Positions 1-9,800 of a DNA stretch of 64,000 bases are shown here, piece by piece (the first letter of the stretch is position 1; every line of letters begins with the position of its first letter). Made by a program: the position numbers and the translations under genes. This DNA comes from Candidatus Daviesbacteria bacterium (GTDB lineage Bacteria; Patescibacteria; Microgenomatia; Daviesbacterales; UBA10151), in the NCBI GenBank assembly GCA_028687915.1, contig JAQTZF010000001.1, positions 1 through 64,000 of the forward strand, written 5' to 3'. The notes beneath the pieces were generated by a model that saw nothing but the letters and a program-made list of their open reading frames with translations, did not search any database and was not told the origin of the DNA.

Positions 1-1671
1 ATTGGTACCACAGCTCCAACCAGTCCAGTCCATATTTATACATCCGCTGCAGCCCCCCAATTTACATTTGAGCGTGCTACAGTTGCCGGAGTAGGTATTT
101 TATTTAAAAATCCTTCTGTAAATTGGACTGCCGGATATAGTAATACTAATAGTGGCTTTGCTATTGGCCCAACCGCTGGTGTAGATAATTCTGCTTTTAT
201 TATTAAAGACACCACTGGAAATATTGGTATTGGAACTACTGCTCCAGGTTCAAAACTCGGGATAATGGGTGCTGTTGGTATTGGAACAACTTATTCAAGC
301 ATAGCAGCCCCTGCCAATTCGTTAATAGTTGAAGGCAATATTGGAATTGGAACTACAAACCCTGCCAGATCACTTGAAACCACCGGTTCAATCAGAATGG
401 GACCATTAATTACTGGTGGAGGTACTGCAGTTGCTATGTATCGTGATGCCAATGGGGATCTGGCAGATTCCACTTCCAGTATTCTCTTTAAAACAGATAT
501 CACACCATACCCTTCAGTATTGGAAAAAGTCTTACAGCTTAACGCAGTTAACTTTAAATGGAATGATCTTACCCCTACTCCGGGAGCCTCTGATTTCGGT
601 ATGATTGCTGAACAGGTTAATTCAATTATGCCTGACTTGGTTATTTATAATACTGATGGTGTAACTCCACACGGACTAAAGTATGACAAAATGGGATTAA
701 TTGCCCTAAAAGCTATTCAGGAATTATCAGATAAAGTAAACAGCTATAACCTAACTTTTGATTCTGAAGGTAATGTAATTTTACCAAAAGTTAAGATTGA
801 TAACCTGGTAATTGCATCAGATATCCCACTTGATGGATCAACCACTAAAAATTATTTTGATGTAGCAGCAGTAATTGATGAGCAAATCGCAAGTAACAAA
901 TTACAAGATACAAATATTTTGGGACTACAATCAGAGGTAGCTTCACAATCAGCTGCACTTTCTTCCCATGAAACAGCTTTAGAATCATTAAGGGCAGAAA
1001 TAGCCTCACTCAGTTCACAGTTAGTTAGTTCACAGTTCACAGCAACAAATTCAGCCACTCCTTCTGCTTCTACCGTGAACAATGAACCAATAACTAATAA
1101 CGATTTGGATCTCACCCCTCCATCAATATTACTCGCCACCACTTCTGCTCAGCTGGTAGATTTATCAGTTACTTCTGAAGCTACTTTCTCAGGTAAATTA
1201 ACAGCCTATAAAGCTACTATCTCTGATACCTTTAAGTCTTTGGGTAATACCTTCCTTGGAAATACTACTGTAGCAGGAGATTTTAGTGTTGATGGGACTT
1301 TATCCTTAACAGGTAGATCACTGAGTACTTTAGATACTTTATACATCCAAAATGGACCTTTAGTAGGAAACATAGATTTCTTTAACGGACAAGTCATTAT
1401 TGATAAAACGGGTAAATTAACTGCTCAAAAAATAGCTTTACCAGCTAGTGTGTTAGGTGAAGCTCTCATTCCTGCTAATACTTTAGAAATCCCAATCTTT
1501 ACCAGTGCTGTTACTGATAAATCAAAAGTATTCTTAACACCAAGCTCCTCAACAGGTGGGCAAGCCATTATATTAGGAGAAGTTGTTCCTGGAACAGGAT
1601 TTGTAGCTAAATTAGATCATATTCTTAGCACTGATATTAAATTAAATTGGGTTATTTTTGATCAACAATGA
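1..1671 (+). CDS. Tail-fibre-like surface protein with S74 chaperone domain (5' partial)
   Basis: The reading frame is open from base 1, so the true start lies outside the window. The N-terminal part has repeats of the type GIGTTxP (NIGIGTT, AVGIGTT, NIGIGTTNPARSLE), which are common in phage-tail-fibre-like proteins. At about 475-740 follows a Peptidase_S74 (endosialidase intramolecular chaperone) domain: SSILFKTDI keeps the Ser and Lys positions of the usual SDxRLKxxI self-cleavage motif, and LEKVLQLNAVNFKW and GMIAEQV are typical of it. A heptad-rich coiled coil (ALESLRAEIASLSSQL) and a Thr/Ser-rich linker come next, then a C-terminal beta-rich domain. In the family the chaperone trimerises the fibre and then cuts itself off; here it is internal rather than C-terminal, so that role is uncertain. 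The stop overlaps the next start (ATGA), so the two are probably co-translated. No tail or capsid genes are near, so a secreted adhesin is likelier than a prophage part. Confidence 0.8.
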   Translation: MGTTAPTSPVHIYTSAAAPQFTFERATVAGVGILFKNPSVNWTAGYSNTNSGFAIGPTAGVDNSAFIIKDTTGNIGIGTTAPGSKLGIMGAVGIGTTYSSIAAPANSLIVEGNIGIGTTNPARSLETTGSIRMGPLITGGGTAVAMYRDANGDLADSTSSILFKTDITPYPSVLEKVLQLNAVNFKWNDLTPTPGASDFGMIAEQVNSIMPDLVIYNTDGVTPHGLKYDKMGLIALKAIQELSDKVNSYNLTFDSEGNVILPKVKIDNLVIASDIPLDGSTTKNYFDVAAVIDEQIASNKLQDTNILGLQSEVASQSAALSSHETALESLRAEIASLSSQLVSSQFTATNSATPSASTVNNEPITNNDLDLTPPSILLATTSAQLVDLSVTSEATFSGKLTAYKATISDTFKSLGNTFLGNTTVAGDFSVDGTLSLTGRSLSTLDTLYIQNGPLVGNIDFFNGQVIIDKTGKLTAQKIALPASVLGEALIPANTLEIPIFTSAVTDKSKVFLTPSSSTGGQAIILGEVVPGTGFVAKLDHILSTDIKLNWVIFDQQ

Positions 1672-4600
1672 AACAACCTAGACTTTTTCACTCTATTAGA
1701 AGAAAGAAGAAAGTACTCTTTCTTATTATTTTAGCCCTTTGTACAGGGATTTTCTTGTGGTTCTTTACTAATCCAGCCTCTGCTGCCTGGTGGGATGATA
1801 GTTGGACTTTTAGAAAATCAATTGCTATTACTGCCCATACTGCCTCTGAAAATAATGTATATATCTCTGTTACCCTGGATACAACAGATACATCCAGATT
1901 CCAGACTGATTGTGGTGATGTAAGGTTTACCAAACAAAATGGTGAACTACTTCCCTATTATATTGTTTCAGGGTGCGGAGGAGCTTCTACTGTTATTCAT
2001 GTTAACTTTGATACTTTTCCTGCTGGAGCTCAAACTATTTACTATTATTATGGTAACCTTTCAGCCTCAGATGGTTTTAATCTGGCTGATTTTGCTACTC
2101 AGGCTTCTAATTATACTGTAGGTTCTTTGGGATCAGAGGAAAAAAGTGTGGGACCAGTAGCTTATTGGGGATTTGATGAAGGGCAAGGCCAAACCACCCA
2201 AGACTCCAGCCCTAATAACCTAGATGGGACAATTTCAGGAGCCACCTGGGAAACAGAAGATCAATGTGTTACTGGAAAGTGTTTATTTTTTGATGGTTCC
2301 ACTAGCGGTGTCAGTTCTTCCAACAGCAGTCTTTTATCTCCAGCCAATATTACACTTTCGGTCTGGATAAAACCTACTTCCCTACCTACTCTTAACCAAG
2401 TTATGGGAATTATAGATAAAAGAGATAACGCTGGTGGTTCTGCTGGATATGTGCTTGAACTTTTTAATAACGGAGGAACTCAAGAAATTTTATGGATTAC
2501 CCCCGCCGCCTCCGAATTCGTTACAACCTTACCTACTAATACCTGGTCCCATATTGTAATCACCCATAATGATACTACTGCAACCTTATATCTAAACGGC
2601 CAGAATCTTGGTTCTAAACCAGTAGCTCCTATAACTGATTACAATACTTCCCTCCTTATCGGTAGAAGATCTGATGGTGGTTATTTTAAAGGTTTTATTG
2701 ATGATGTAAAGATTTATCCATTTGCCAAAACTGCTGCTCAAGTAAAGGCTGATTATATCTCTAAATCAGGAAGCTCTTCTGACCAAGGCTCTTCTGCAGT
2801 ACTTGGAGCACAAAGCCAAAAATACCTATCTGATGGTTTAGTAGGTTACTGGAAGATGGAAGAAAGTTCTGATGGATCTGGAGCTGTTACTAGAAATGAT
2901 TCTTCTGGAAATGGGAATAATGTGACTGATAACAATACTGTAGGTTCTGGAGCTGGTAAATTTAGCAATGCCGCTGATTTCGCACTAAGTAATAGTAATG
3001 AAATGCTCTCTATAGCCCATGCGTCTCAAACAGGATTAAACCCCTCTAGCCAAGTTACAGTAGCAGGATGGGTCAATCCCAGAAGTGTATCCTCAACAGA
3101 ATGGATTATCTCTAAAGGAACATATAACTGCTGTGGCACACCCGCTTCCTATAATTACGCCTTGCGAATGTATAATGGAGGCCAGGTACAGTTTTCAGTC
3201 AGCACTAACGGAACTTCTTATGATGCATCAGCTTATTCCTCAGTCAGTTTAACCGCAGGAACATGGTATTACTTAGTCGGTGTTTATGATGGTAAAAATC
3301 TACAAGTTTACGTTAACGGTACCCCGGGAACAAGTGCTGCTTTAACAGGGAATATTTACAACAGTGCTGGTAATTTTACCATTGGAGCAGAAGATTTTGG
3401 AAACAATGGTGACCCTATTGGTAATGAATTTGATGGCTCAATTGATGAAGTCAGAGTCTACAACCGTGCCCTATCCCCCAAAGAAGTTTCTGATTTATAT
3501 AACTGGGCACCAGGTCCTGTAGGATATTGGAATTTTGAAGAAGGATCAGGCACTGCTGTTAATGATACATCTGGTACAGGAAACGCTGGCACTTGGAATG
3601 GAGATGGAACTCATTGGACTTCTGGAAAATTTGGCAAAGCTGGAAAATTTAATGGAACTACTGATAATGTCCAAATGGCCTCAGCTAGTATTAATACTAC
3701 TAATCCTTATACCATGGAGGCTTGGATTTCCCCCTTAGATCCTATAACTGAAGGCTGGGACAGATTAATTATGGGAAATCAGTTTGGAGATTATCTTTAT
3801 ATTTATGGTACTTCTGGTACTTGGCAACTAAAAATTGGCAGTGCTTATTCAACTACTAATGTTTTAACCAAAGGCACCTGGCAACATGTAGCAGTAACTT
3901 ATAACGGCCCTAACACTTATAAAATTTATGTTAATGGTGTAGATGTTACTTCTTCAGGAACAGGAACTGGAACTGATAACAGCTCTATTATCTTTGTTGG
4001 AAGCAAGTGGGATCTAAGTTCTGCATATCAAGGGAATATTGATGAAGTTAAAATATATAACTATGCCAGGACCCAAAAACAAATTGTTTCTGATATGAAT
4101 GGAGGGCATCCTGCAGTTGGATCTCCGGTGGGATCTGCTGTAGGTTATTGGGATTTTGATGAAGGAGCAGATAATAAATGTTCTGGAGGCACAAATGATG
4201 TTTGTAATTCAGGTTCAGGAGGATCTGCTTTAGATGGAGCCCAGTCTGGCATGAGTGTTCCAGCCACCACCACCTCAGGCTGGACAAACTCAGGTAAATT
4301 TGGCAAAGCTCTAATTTTTGATGGGACTGATGATTTTATTAGTGTTGCTAATAATGCAGCTTTAAATACTACCAGTGGATCAATTTCTACCTGGGTCAAA
4401 CTTTCGGATTTACCTTCCACGAACTATACTGTTGCTTCTAAATGGATCAATGATCCTTATGGGTATAGACTACTTATTACCTCCAGCGGACAAGTTCAGA
4501 TGCAGGTAGGTGATGGGAGTGGAGCCGATACAGTAACCTCAACAGCCGCATTAACTCCAGGTACTTGGGTTCACTTAGTCGGAACCTGGAAAGCAGGTGC

Positions 4601-6356
4601 CGGAACTACACTCTATTTTAATGGTGTTCCTACTTCTGCGCCAGTTGGAACAAGAACTATTTCATATTCAGGCACTCCCGGAGCTTTAAATATTGGAAAA
4701 AATATATCTGAGTGGTATTTAAAGGGTGCAATTGATGAGTTTAAAATATATCCATATGCCTTAACTGCTGATGAGGTTAAAACAGAGTACAACAGAGGGC
4801 AATCTTTAGTCTTAGGAGCTGCTGGGAATAATTCTACTTATGCCTCTCAAGCTGCTAATCAGGAATATTGTGTGCCTGGGGATACCACTAGTTGTGCTGG
4901 ACCTATTGGAGAATGGAAATTTGAAGAAAAAAGTGGCCAATCAATTTATGATACTTCTGGGAATGGCAACACTGGCACTTTAGGTATTGCTGGCAGTGCT
5001 AATACAGATGACCCTACTTGGACTTCTGGAAAAATAGGTGGAGCACTAAGTCTGGATGGCAGTAATGACACTATTAATTTAGGTTCAGGCAGTAATTTAG
5101 ATGATTTAGCTGCCGGAGATTTTACTGCTGAGACATGGGCATATCTGATTGATAGAGCTCCGATCAGCGGAAATGATGCTATTACTTTAATGGAAAAGAT
5201 ACATGATCCAGGCGGCTGTGTCACCCCAAATGGCTGGTTTTTAACCTCAAACAATTCCAATATGAATGTAATTTTTTCTGTCCCTCATGGAACCACTACT
5301 GCAACCTATCGATCCGCTCTAAATGTTCTTACCAAAAATTCCTGGCAACATATTGTGGCAGTCTGGAATGGCACAGCCAAAACAGCAAAAATTTACGTTA
5401 ATGGAAAAGAGGTTAGCTACCAGACCCAAACTCCAGGAGTAGGAACTTTAAATACTGATGCAAGTGGAAACTTAAGAATGTCTGGTTCAGCCTGCTCTGC
5501 ATTTGCTATTAAGGGCAAGGTTGATGAAACAAAAATTTTTAATTACCAACGCACTCCTGCTCAAGTGGCCTGGGATTATAACAAAGGTGGACCTGTAGGA
5601 TCCTGGGATTTTGATGAATGCCAGGGTACTTCTGCCTATGATTTATCTGGAAACTCTAATACAGGCACAATTACCATTGGAACTGGTGCAGGCACAGGAC
5701 AACAAGATTCTGTTGGTACTTGCACTACTTCTACTGTTACAGCTTGGTATAACGGCAGAACTGGTAAAAGAAACGCTTCACTTAATTTTGATGGAATTGA
5801 TGATTATGTCCAAACAGGTACTAATTTACTTGGTGGTAAAAGTATGGCAACTATTTCTACCTGGATTTATCCCACCAGTTTTTCTGCTGATGTTTATCTT
5901 TCCAGGTTTGTATCCAATGTTACAACTATATTAGGCTGGCAAACAGCTTATACCAGCGTAGGCAGCCCAAGAGCAGCAATAGCAATTCAAACAAATAATA
6001 ATCCAGCAAATGTTATCGGATATGGAAATACAGTTCTTTCTGCAAATAATTGGTACCATTTGGTTGCTGTATATGATGGTACTGCTACCGGAGATGCTAA
6101 TAGACTCAAGCTTTATCTAAATGGTAAACAAGAAACATTAACCTATGATGGTACTGTGCCTGCAACTATATATGATTCAGGAACTAATATAGGTTTCGGA
6201 GCTGATTCAGGATTTAGCCCTAGTGCCAGTTATCCCTATGCTACAGGAAAGATTGATGAAGCAAAAGTTTTCAATTATGCTTTAACTTCTACACAGGTTA
6301 AAAACTTATATAATAATGGAGCTGTATTTTACGGACCTTCTACGGGTTCCCCGTAG
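1668..6356 (+). CDS. Giant secreted DUF2341 and six-LamG surface protein
   Basis: A 1562-aa protein with an N-terminal signal peptide: basic MKQPRLFHSIRRKKK, a hydrophobic core, then a likely cleavage site near PASAAWW. The mature protein begins with a DUF2341 domain (AAWWDDSWTFRKSI, with conserved YYYYGN), then six LamG/concanavalin-A-like jelly-roll domains of about 200 aa, each opening with a motif of the type GPVAYWGFDEG or GLVGYWKMEE and closing with IDEVKIYNYA-like strands. LamG domains commonly bind glycans or proteins, so an adhesin or cell-surface role is inferred. No LPXTG or other C-terminal anchor is visible. Translation is coupled to the upstream fibre gene by a 4-bp overlap. The first domain shares an about 300-bp nucleotide-identical block with the paralogue at 6788-11581. 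Confidence 0.85.
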   Translation: MKQPRLFHSIRRKKKVLFLIILALCTGIFLWFFTNPASAAWWDDSWTFRKSIAITAHTASENNVYISVTLDTTDTSRFQTDCGDVRFTKQNGELLPYYIVSGCGGASTVIHVNFDTFPAGAQTIYYYYGNLSASDGFNLADFATQASNYTVGSLGSEEKSVGPVAYWGFDEGQGQTTQDSSPNNLDGTISGATWETEDQCVTGKCLFFDGSTSGVSSSNSSLLSPANITLSVWIKPTSLPTLNQVMGIIDKRDNAGGSAGYVLELFNNGGTQEILWITPAASEFVTTLPTNTWSHIVITHNDTTATLYLNGQNLGSKPVAPITDYNTSLLIGRRSDGGYFKGFIDDVKIYPFAKTAAQVKADYISKSGSSSDQGSSAVLGAQSQKYLSDGLVGYWKMEESSDGSGAVTRNDSSGNGNNVTDNNTVGSGAGKFSNAADFALSNSNEMLSIAHASQTGLNPSSQVTVAGWVNPRSVSSTEWIISKGTYNCCGTPASYNYALRMYNGGQVQFSVSTNGTSYDASAYSSVSLTAGTWYYLVGVYDGKNLQVYVNGTPGTSAALTGNIYNSAGNFTIGAEDFGNNGDPIGNEFDGSIDEVRVYNRALSPKEVSDLYNWAPGPVGYWNFEEGSGTAVNDTSGTGNAGTWNGDGTHWTSGKFGKAGKFNGTTDNVQMASASINTTNPYTMEAWISPLDPITEGWDRLIMGNQFGDYLYIYGTSGTWQLKIGSAYSTTNVLTKGTWQHVAVTYNGPNTYKIYVNGVDVTSSGTGTGTDNSSIIFVGSKWDLSSAYQGNIDEVKIYNYARTQKQIVSDMNGGHPAVGSPVGSAVGYWDFDEGADNKCSGGTNDVCNSGSGGSALDGAQSGMSVPATTTSGWTNSGKFGKALIFDGTDDFISVANNAALNTTSGSISTWVKLSDLPSTNYTVASKWINDPYGYRLLITSSGQVQMQVGDGSGADTVTSTAALTPGTWVHLVGTWKAGAGTTLYFNGVPTSAPVGTRTISYSGTPGALNIGKNISEWYLKGAIDEFKIYPYALTADEVKTEYNRGQSLVLGAAGNNSTYASQAANQEYCVPGDTTSCAGPIGEWKFEEKSGQSIYDTSGNGNTGTLGIAGSANTDDPTWTSGKIGGALSLDGSNDTINLGSGSNLDDLAAGDFTAETWAYLIDRAPISGNDAITLMEKIHDPGGCVTPNGWFLTSNNSNMNVIFSVPHGTTTATYRSALNVLTKNSWQHIVAVWNGTAKTAKIYVNGKEVSYQTQTPGVGTLNTDASGNLRMSGSACSAFAIKGKVDETKIFNYQRTPAQVAWDYNKGGPVGSWDFDECQGTSAYDLSGNSNTGTITIGTGAGTGQQDSVGTCTTSTVTAWYNGRTGKRNASLNFDGIDDYVQTGTNLLGGKSMATISTWIYPTSFSADVYLSRFVSNVTTILGWQTAYTSVGSPRAAIAIQTNNNPANVIGYGNTVLSANNWYHLVAVYDGTATGDANRLKLYLNGKQETLTYDGTVPATIYDSGTNIGFGADSGFSPSASYPYATGKIDEAKVFNYALTSTQVKNLYNNGAVFYGPSTGSP
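1880..2181 (+). repeat. Nucleotide-identical block shared by the two LamG genes (copy 1)
   Basis: About 300 bp encoding the second half of DUF2341 and the start of LamG1 appear identical to 6997-7298, including synonymous sites. Flanking sequence is clearly diverged. A second shared stretch of about 100 bp (about 1727-1827) covers the signal peptide and the start of DUF2341. This suggests recent duplication or gene conversion. Confidence 0.8.
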
Positions 6357-6358
6357 AA

Positions 6359-6386
6359 TAGTATCTGGTATCTAGTATTTAGTATA
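6359..6386 (+). repeat. Four tandem 7-bp repeats, left flank of the four-helix gene
   Basis: Four abutting heptamers (TAGTATC, TGGTATC, TAGTATT, TAGTATA) directly follow the stop of the first LamG gene. The right flank of the next gene carries the complementary heptamer AAATACT in tandem, so the two flanks form an imperfect inverted repeat around the four-helix gene. Confidence 0.85.
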
Positions 6387-6402
6387 TGGCAAATATAAAA
6401 AA

Positions 6403-6777
6403 ATGGAAAATAATAAAATAAAATCTTTTACTGATTTAATAGCTTGGCAGGAATCACATCAGTTAGTCCTGATCATTTATAAAATGCTTAAAACTTTTCC
6501 CAAAGAAGAGGTTTTTGCTTTAACTGATCAAATGAGAAGATGCTCTATTTCTATTAGTTCAAATATTGCAGAAGGATTTTCTAGACAAGGGAAAAAAGAA
6601 AAAATGCAATTCTACTATATGGCAAAAGGATCACTAACCGAACTTCAAAACCAGCTCTTAGTTAGTAGAGACGTGGGTTATATTTCAAAAGAGAAGTTCA
6701 CTGAAATAGCAGATCAAACAGTATTAGTACATAAATTATTAAATGGTCTGTTAAAATCTTGTTTCGCAAAATACTAA
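6403..6777 (+). CDS. Four-helix-bundle protein (23S rRNA IVS protein / S23 family)
   Basis: A 124-aa protein matching the small four-helix-bundle family (TIGR02436-like): FTDLIAWQESHQLVLIIYKM opening helix, PKEEVFALTDQMRRCSISISSNIAEGF signature in helix 2, then two long helices. Relatives are encoded in 23S intervening sequences of some bacteria, and the Avd accessory protein of diversity-generating retroelements has the same fold; the biochemical function is otherwise poorly defined. No reverse transcriptase or template repeat is in the window, so an Avd role is not supported. The start follows an A-rich stretch with no clear Shine-Dalgarno. The gene is bracketed by inverted 7-bp repeats and sits between two unrelated adhesin genes, which suggests it arrived as a small mobile unit (inference). 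Confidence 0.8.
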   Translation: MENNKIKSFTDLIAWQESHQLVLIIYKMLKTFPKEEVFALTDQMRRCSISISSNIAEGFSRQGKKEKMQFYYMAKGSLTELQNQLLVSRDVGYISKEKFTEIADQTVLVHKLLNGLLKSCFAKY

Positions 6778-6823
6778 ATACTAAATTATGAAGCTAAATA
6801 CTAAATACAAAATACTAAATACA
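6769..6823 (+). repeat. Seven 7-bp repeats, right flank, partly protein-coding
   Basis: Heptamers AAATACT, AAATACT, AAATTAT, then GAAGCT (6 bp), then AAATACT, AAATACA, AAATACT, AAATACA. The array contains the stop codon of the four-helix gene (6775-6777) and the start codon of the second LamG gene (6788-6790), whose first twelve codons are entirely repeat sequence. Confidence 0.85.
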
Positions 6824-9800
6824 AAAAAAATACTCACTCTTACTATTTTAGCCCTTTGTACAGGGATTTTCTTGTGGTTCTTTACTAATCCAGCCTCTGC
6901 TGCCTGGTGGGATGATAGTTGGACTTTTAGAAAATCAATTGCTCTTACCAACAATACCACTGCTGAAACAAATGTTTATGTTTCAGTAACTATTAATACA
7001 ACAGATACATCCAGATTCCAGACTGATTGTGGTGATGTAAGGTTTACCAAACAAAATGGTGAACTACTTCCCTATTATATTGTTTCAGGGTGCGGAGGAG
7101 CTTCTACTGTTATTCATGTTAACTTTGATACTTTTCCTGCTGGAGCTCAAACTATTTACTATTATTATGGTAACCTTTCAGCCTCAGATGGTTTTAATCT
7201 GGCTGATTTTGCTACTCAGGCTTCTAATTATACTGTAGGTTCTTTGGGATCAGAGGAAAAAAGTGTGGGACCAGTAGCTTATTGGGGATTTGATGAAGGA
7301 CAAGGCCAGACTACTCAGGATTCTAGTACTAATAATTATGATGGAACTTTGGGGGCCACTACTGGCTCCTCTACAGATGATCCTACCTGGCAAACAGAAG
7401 ATATGTGTATTTCTGGTAAATGTTTAAAGTTTGATGGTGGTGACTATGTCAGTGGCGGTGATGTTAACCAAGTAGACAATGTTTCAGCTATCACCGTATC
7501 AGCCTGGGTAAAAGTAAATACAGCTACTAATTGGGCAGGTGTAATGGGAAAATCAAGTTCTGGTACCAGTCGTTGGGGTATGGAACTGGCAGAAGCAAGC
7601 TATGGAGGAACTGATGATGTATTTATCATGATGGGTAATGGTGCCAACTCGTATGGTTACACCCAGGGAAATATTATTGATACTAATAAATGGCATCTTT
7701 GGACTATGGTTTTTGATGGAACTCAATCTGGAAATGCCAACCGTCTTAAATTTTACCTGGATGGAATCCAAAGACCCCTTAATTTTGGAGGCACTACCAT
7801 CCCTGCTACTACTCCTTCAAACAGTACTCCAATCACCATAGGTGCTGAGAATGCTTCCAGTTCTTTTTTAAATGGAATGATTGATGAGCCAAAAGTCTAT
7901 AACTATGCTAAAACTGCTGCCCAAATCAAAGCTGATTATATCTCCAAATCAGGTAGTTCTTCTGACCAAGGCTCCTCTGCAGTACTTGGAGCATCTTCTC
8001 AAAAATACCTTTCTGATGGATTAGTAGGATACTGGAAAATGAATGAAGCTTCCTGGACTAATAATTGTTCTGCTGCTTCTGTAACAGATTCTTCTGGTAA
8101 TGGTAATAATGGTAAGGCATGCCCAAATGCAACAGGACCAACAGGAGGCAATATTGGTACTTTTGGTAATGGTGGATCTTTTGATGCAGTTGATGACAAT
8201 ATAGCAGTAACTCATGCTAGTTCACTTAGCCTAACAGATTCTATTACTATATCTACCTGGGTTAAAGTTACCTTAAATAATTCCTGGTCAGATCATGTTA
8301 TTTTATATAAACAAAACGGAGCCACGTTAAATTATGCGTTTGGAATTAGAGAACAAAATGGTTTATTCCCTGATTTTGCATATACTGATGGATCAGGATC
8401 AAATAACCATAAATGGAGATCAACTACAGCAATAAGTGCTGACACCTGGACCCATATTACTGTGACCTATTCTTTTGGTAAAGCTAATACGATGGCTATA
8501 TATATTAATGGTGTTCCAGCTAGTGGATCCTGGATTAGCGGTAATGGTAATAGTTCTGCTGATACAACCACTACTGACTTATTAATATCTCCTGGAAACA
8601 GTACCCTAGATGACCTCCGTATTTATAATAAAACCCTGTCCCCCAAAGAAGTTTCTGATCTCTATAACTTTGCCCCAGGGCCAGTAGGATATTGGAATAT
8701 GGATGATAAAGTTTCTGGTGATTCCAAAACTGTAGTTGATTCCTCTGGTAATGGGAATAATGGGACCACAAGTTACGGTGCAAATACCTCTGGCATGGAT
8801 TGTTCTAAATCAGGTAAGTTTGGTGGTGGCTGTACCTTTGATGGTGTGGATGATTATATTGATGTAGGATCTGATACTTCTTTAGATAATCTCCCAAATG
8901 GAGATTTTACAGCTGAGGCTTGGACAAGATTTGATGCCGCACTTACAGAAACATATTGGCTGATTCTTGGAAAAACTAAATGGCAGATCGAACCGTTTTA
9001 TAATGGTGCCCAATCTTCAATTTGGTTCTTTGTAGACATGGGAGCTGGGACTAGTATGGATTACCGTTGCCAATTTACCTATGACAGAGGTAATTGGCAT
9101 CATATTACAGGAGTTTATACAGCCAGCACTAAAACAGCGGTAGTTTATTATGATGGCACCCCCTTAACTTGCTCAACAACTACTGCCGGTGTTGGTACTT
9201 ATATTGGAGATGCTGCAAGCCCAATGAGAATTGGTATGAATCAGGGTGATGGAACCCCTAAAATGAATGGTGGACTTGATGATGTCAAAGTTTATAACTA
9301 TGCTCGTACTCAGAAACAAATTATCTCTGACATGAACGCAGGGCATCCTGCTGTTGGCTCCCCTGTGGGATCAGCTTTGGGATATTGGAAATTTGATGAA
9401 GGAGCAGATAATAAATGCTCTGGAGGCACTAATGATGTTTGTAATTCAGGCTCAGCTGGCTCTGCTTTAGATGGAGCAGAATCTAATATGAGTATTCCAG
9501 CCACAACTACTTCTGGCTGGACTAATTCTGGTAAATTTGGCAAAGCTTTAATATTTGATGGAAGCAATGATTTTATTAGTGTTGCTAATAATGCAGCTTT
9601 AAATTTTGACACTGGCTCTTTTTCTATTTCAACCTGGATGAAAACAACATTTTCAGGAGCAGGAGAAAAAATACTTATAAGAAAAGATCTAGAATCTCAA
9701 TCTCCCAGAAGACTTTATACTCTTTTCTATAATCTTGTAGCTAATAAAGCAACTTTTGATCTCTATGACAATGCTACTGAATATAAAGCCACTTCTCTTA

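Noticed and set aside
1..1671. Prophage tail module
   Set aside because: Only fibre-like domains occur; no capsid, tail tube, terminase or lysis genes are nearby, and the neighbours are secreted adhesins.
6403..6777. Avd-like gene of a diversity-generating retroelement
   Set aside because: No reverse transcriptase, template repeat or variable repeat is visible, and the protein equally fits the generic four-helix S23/IVS family.
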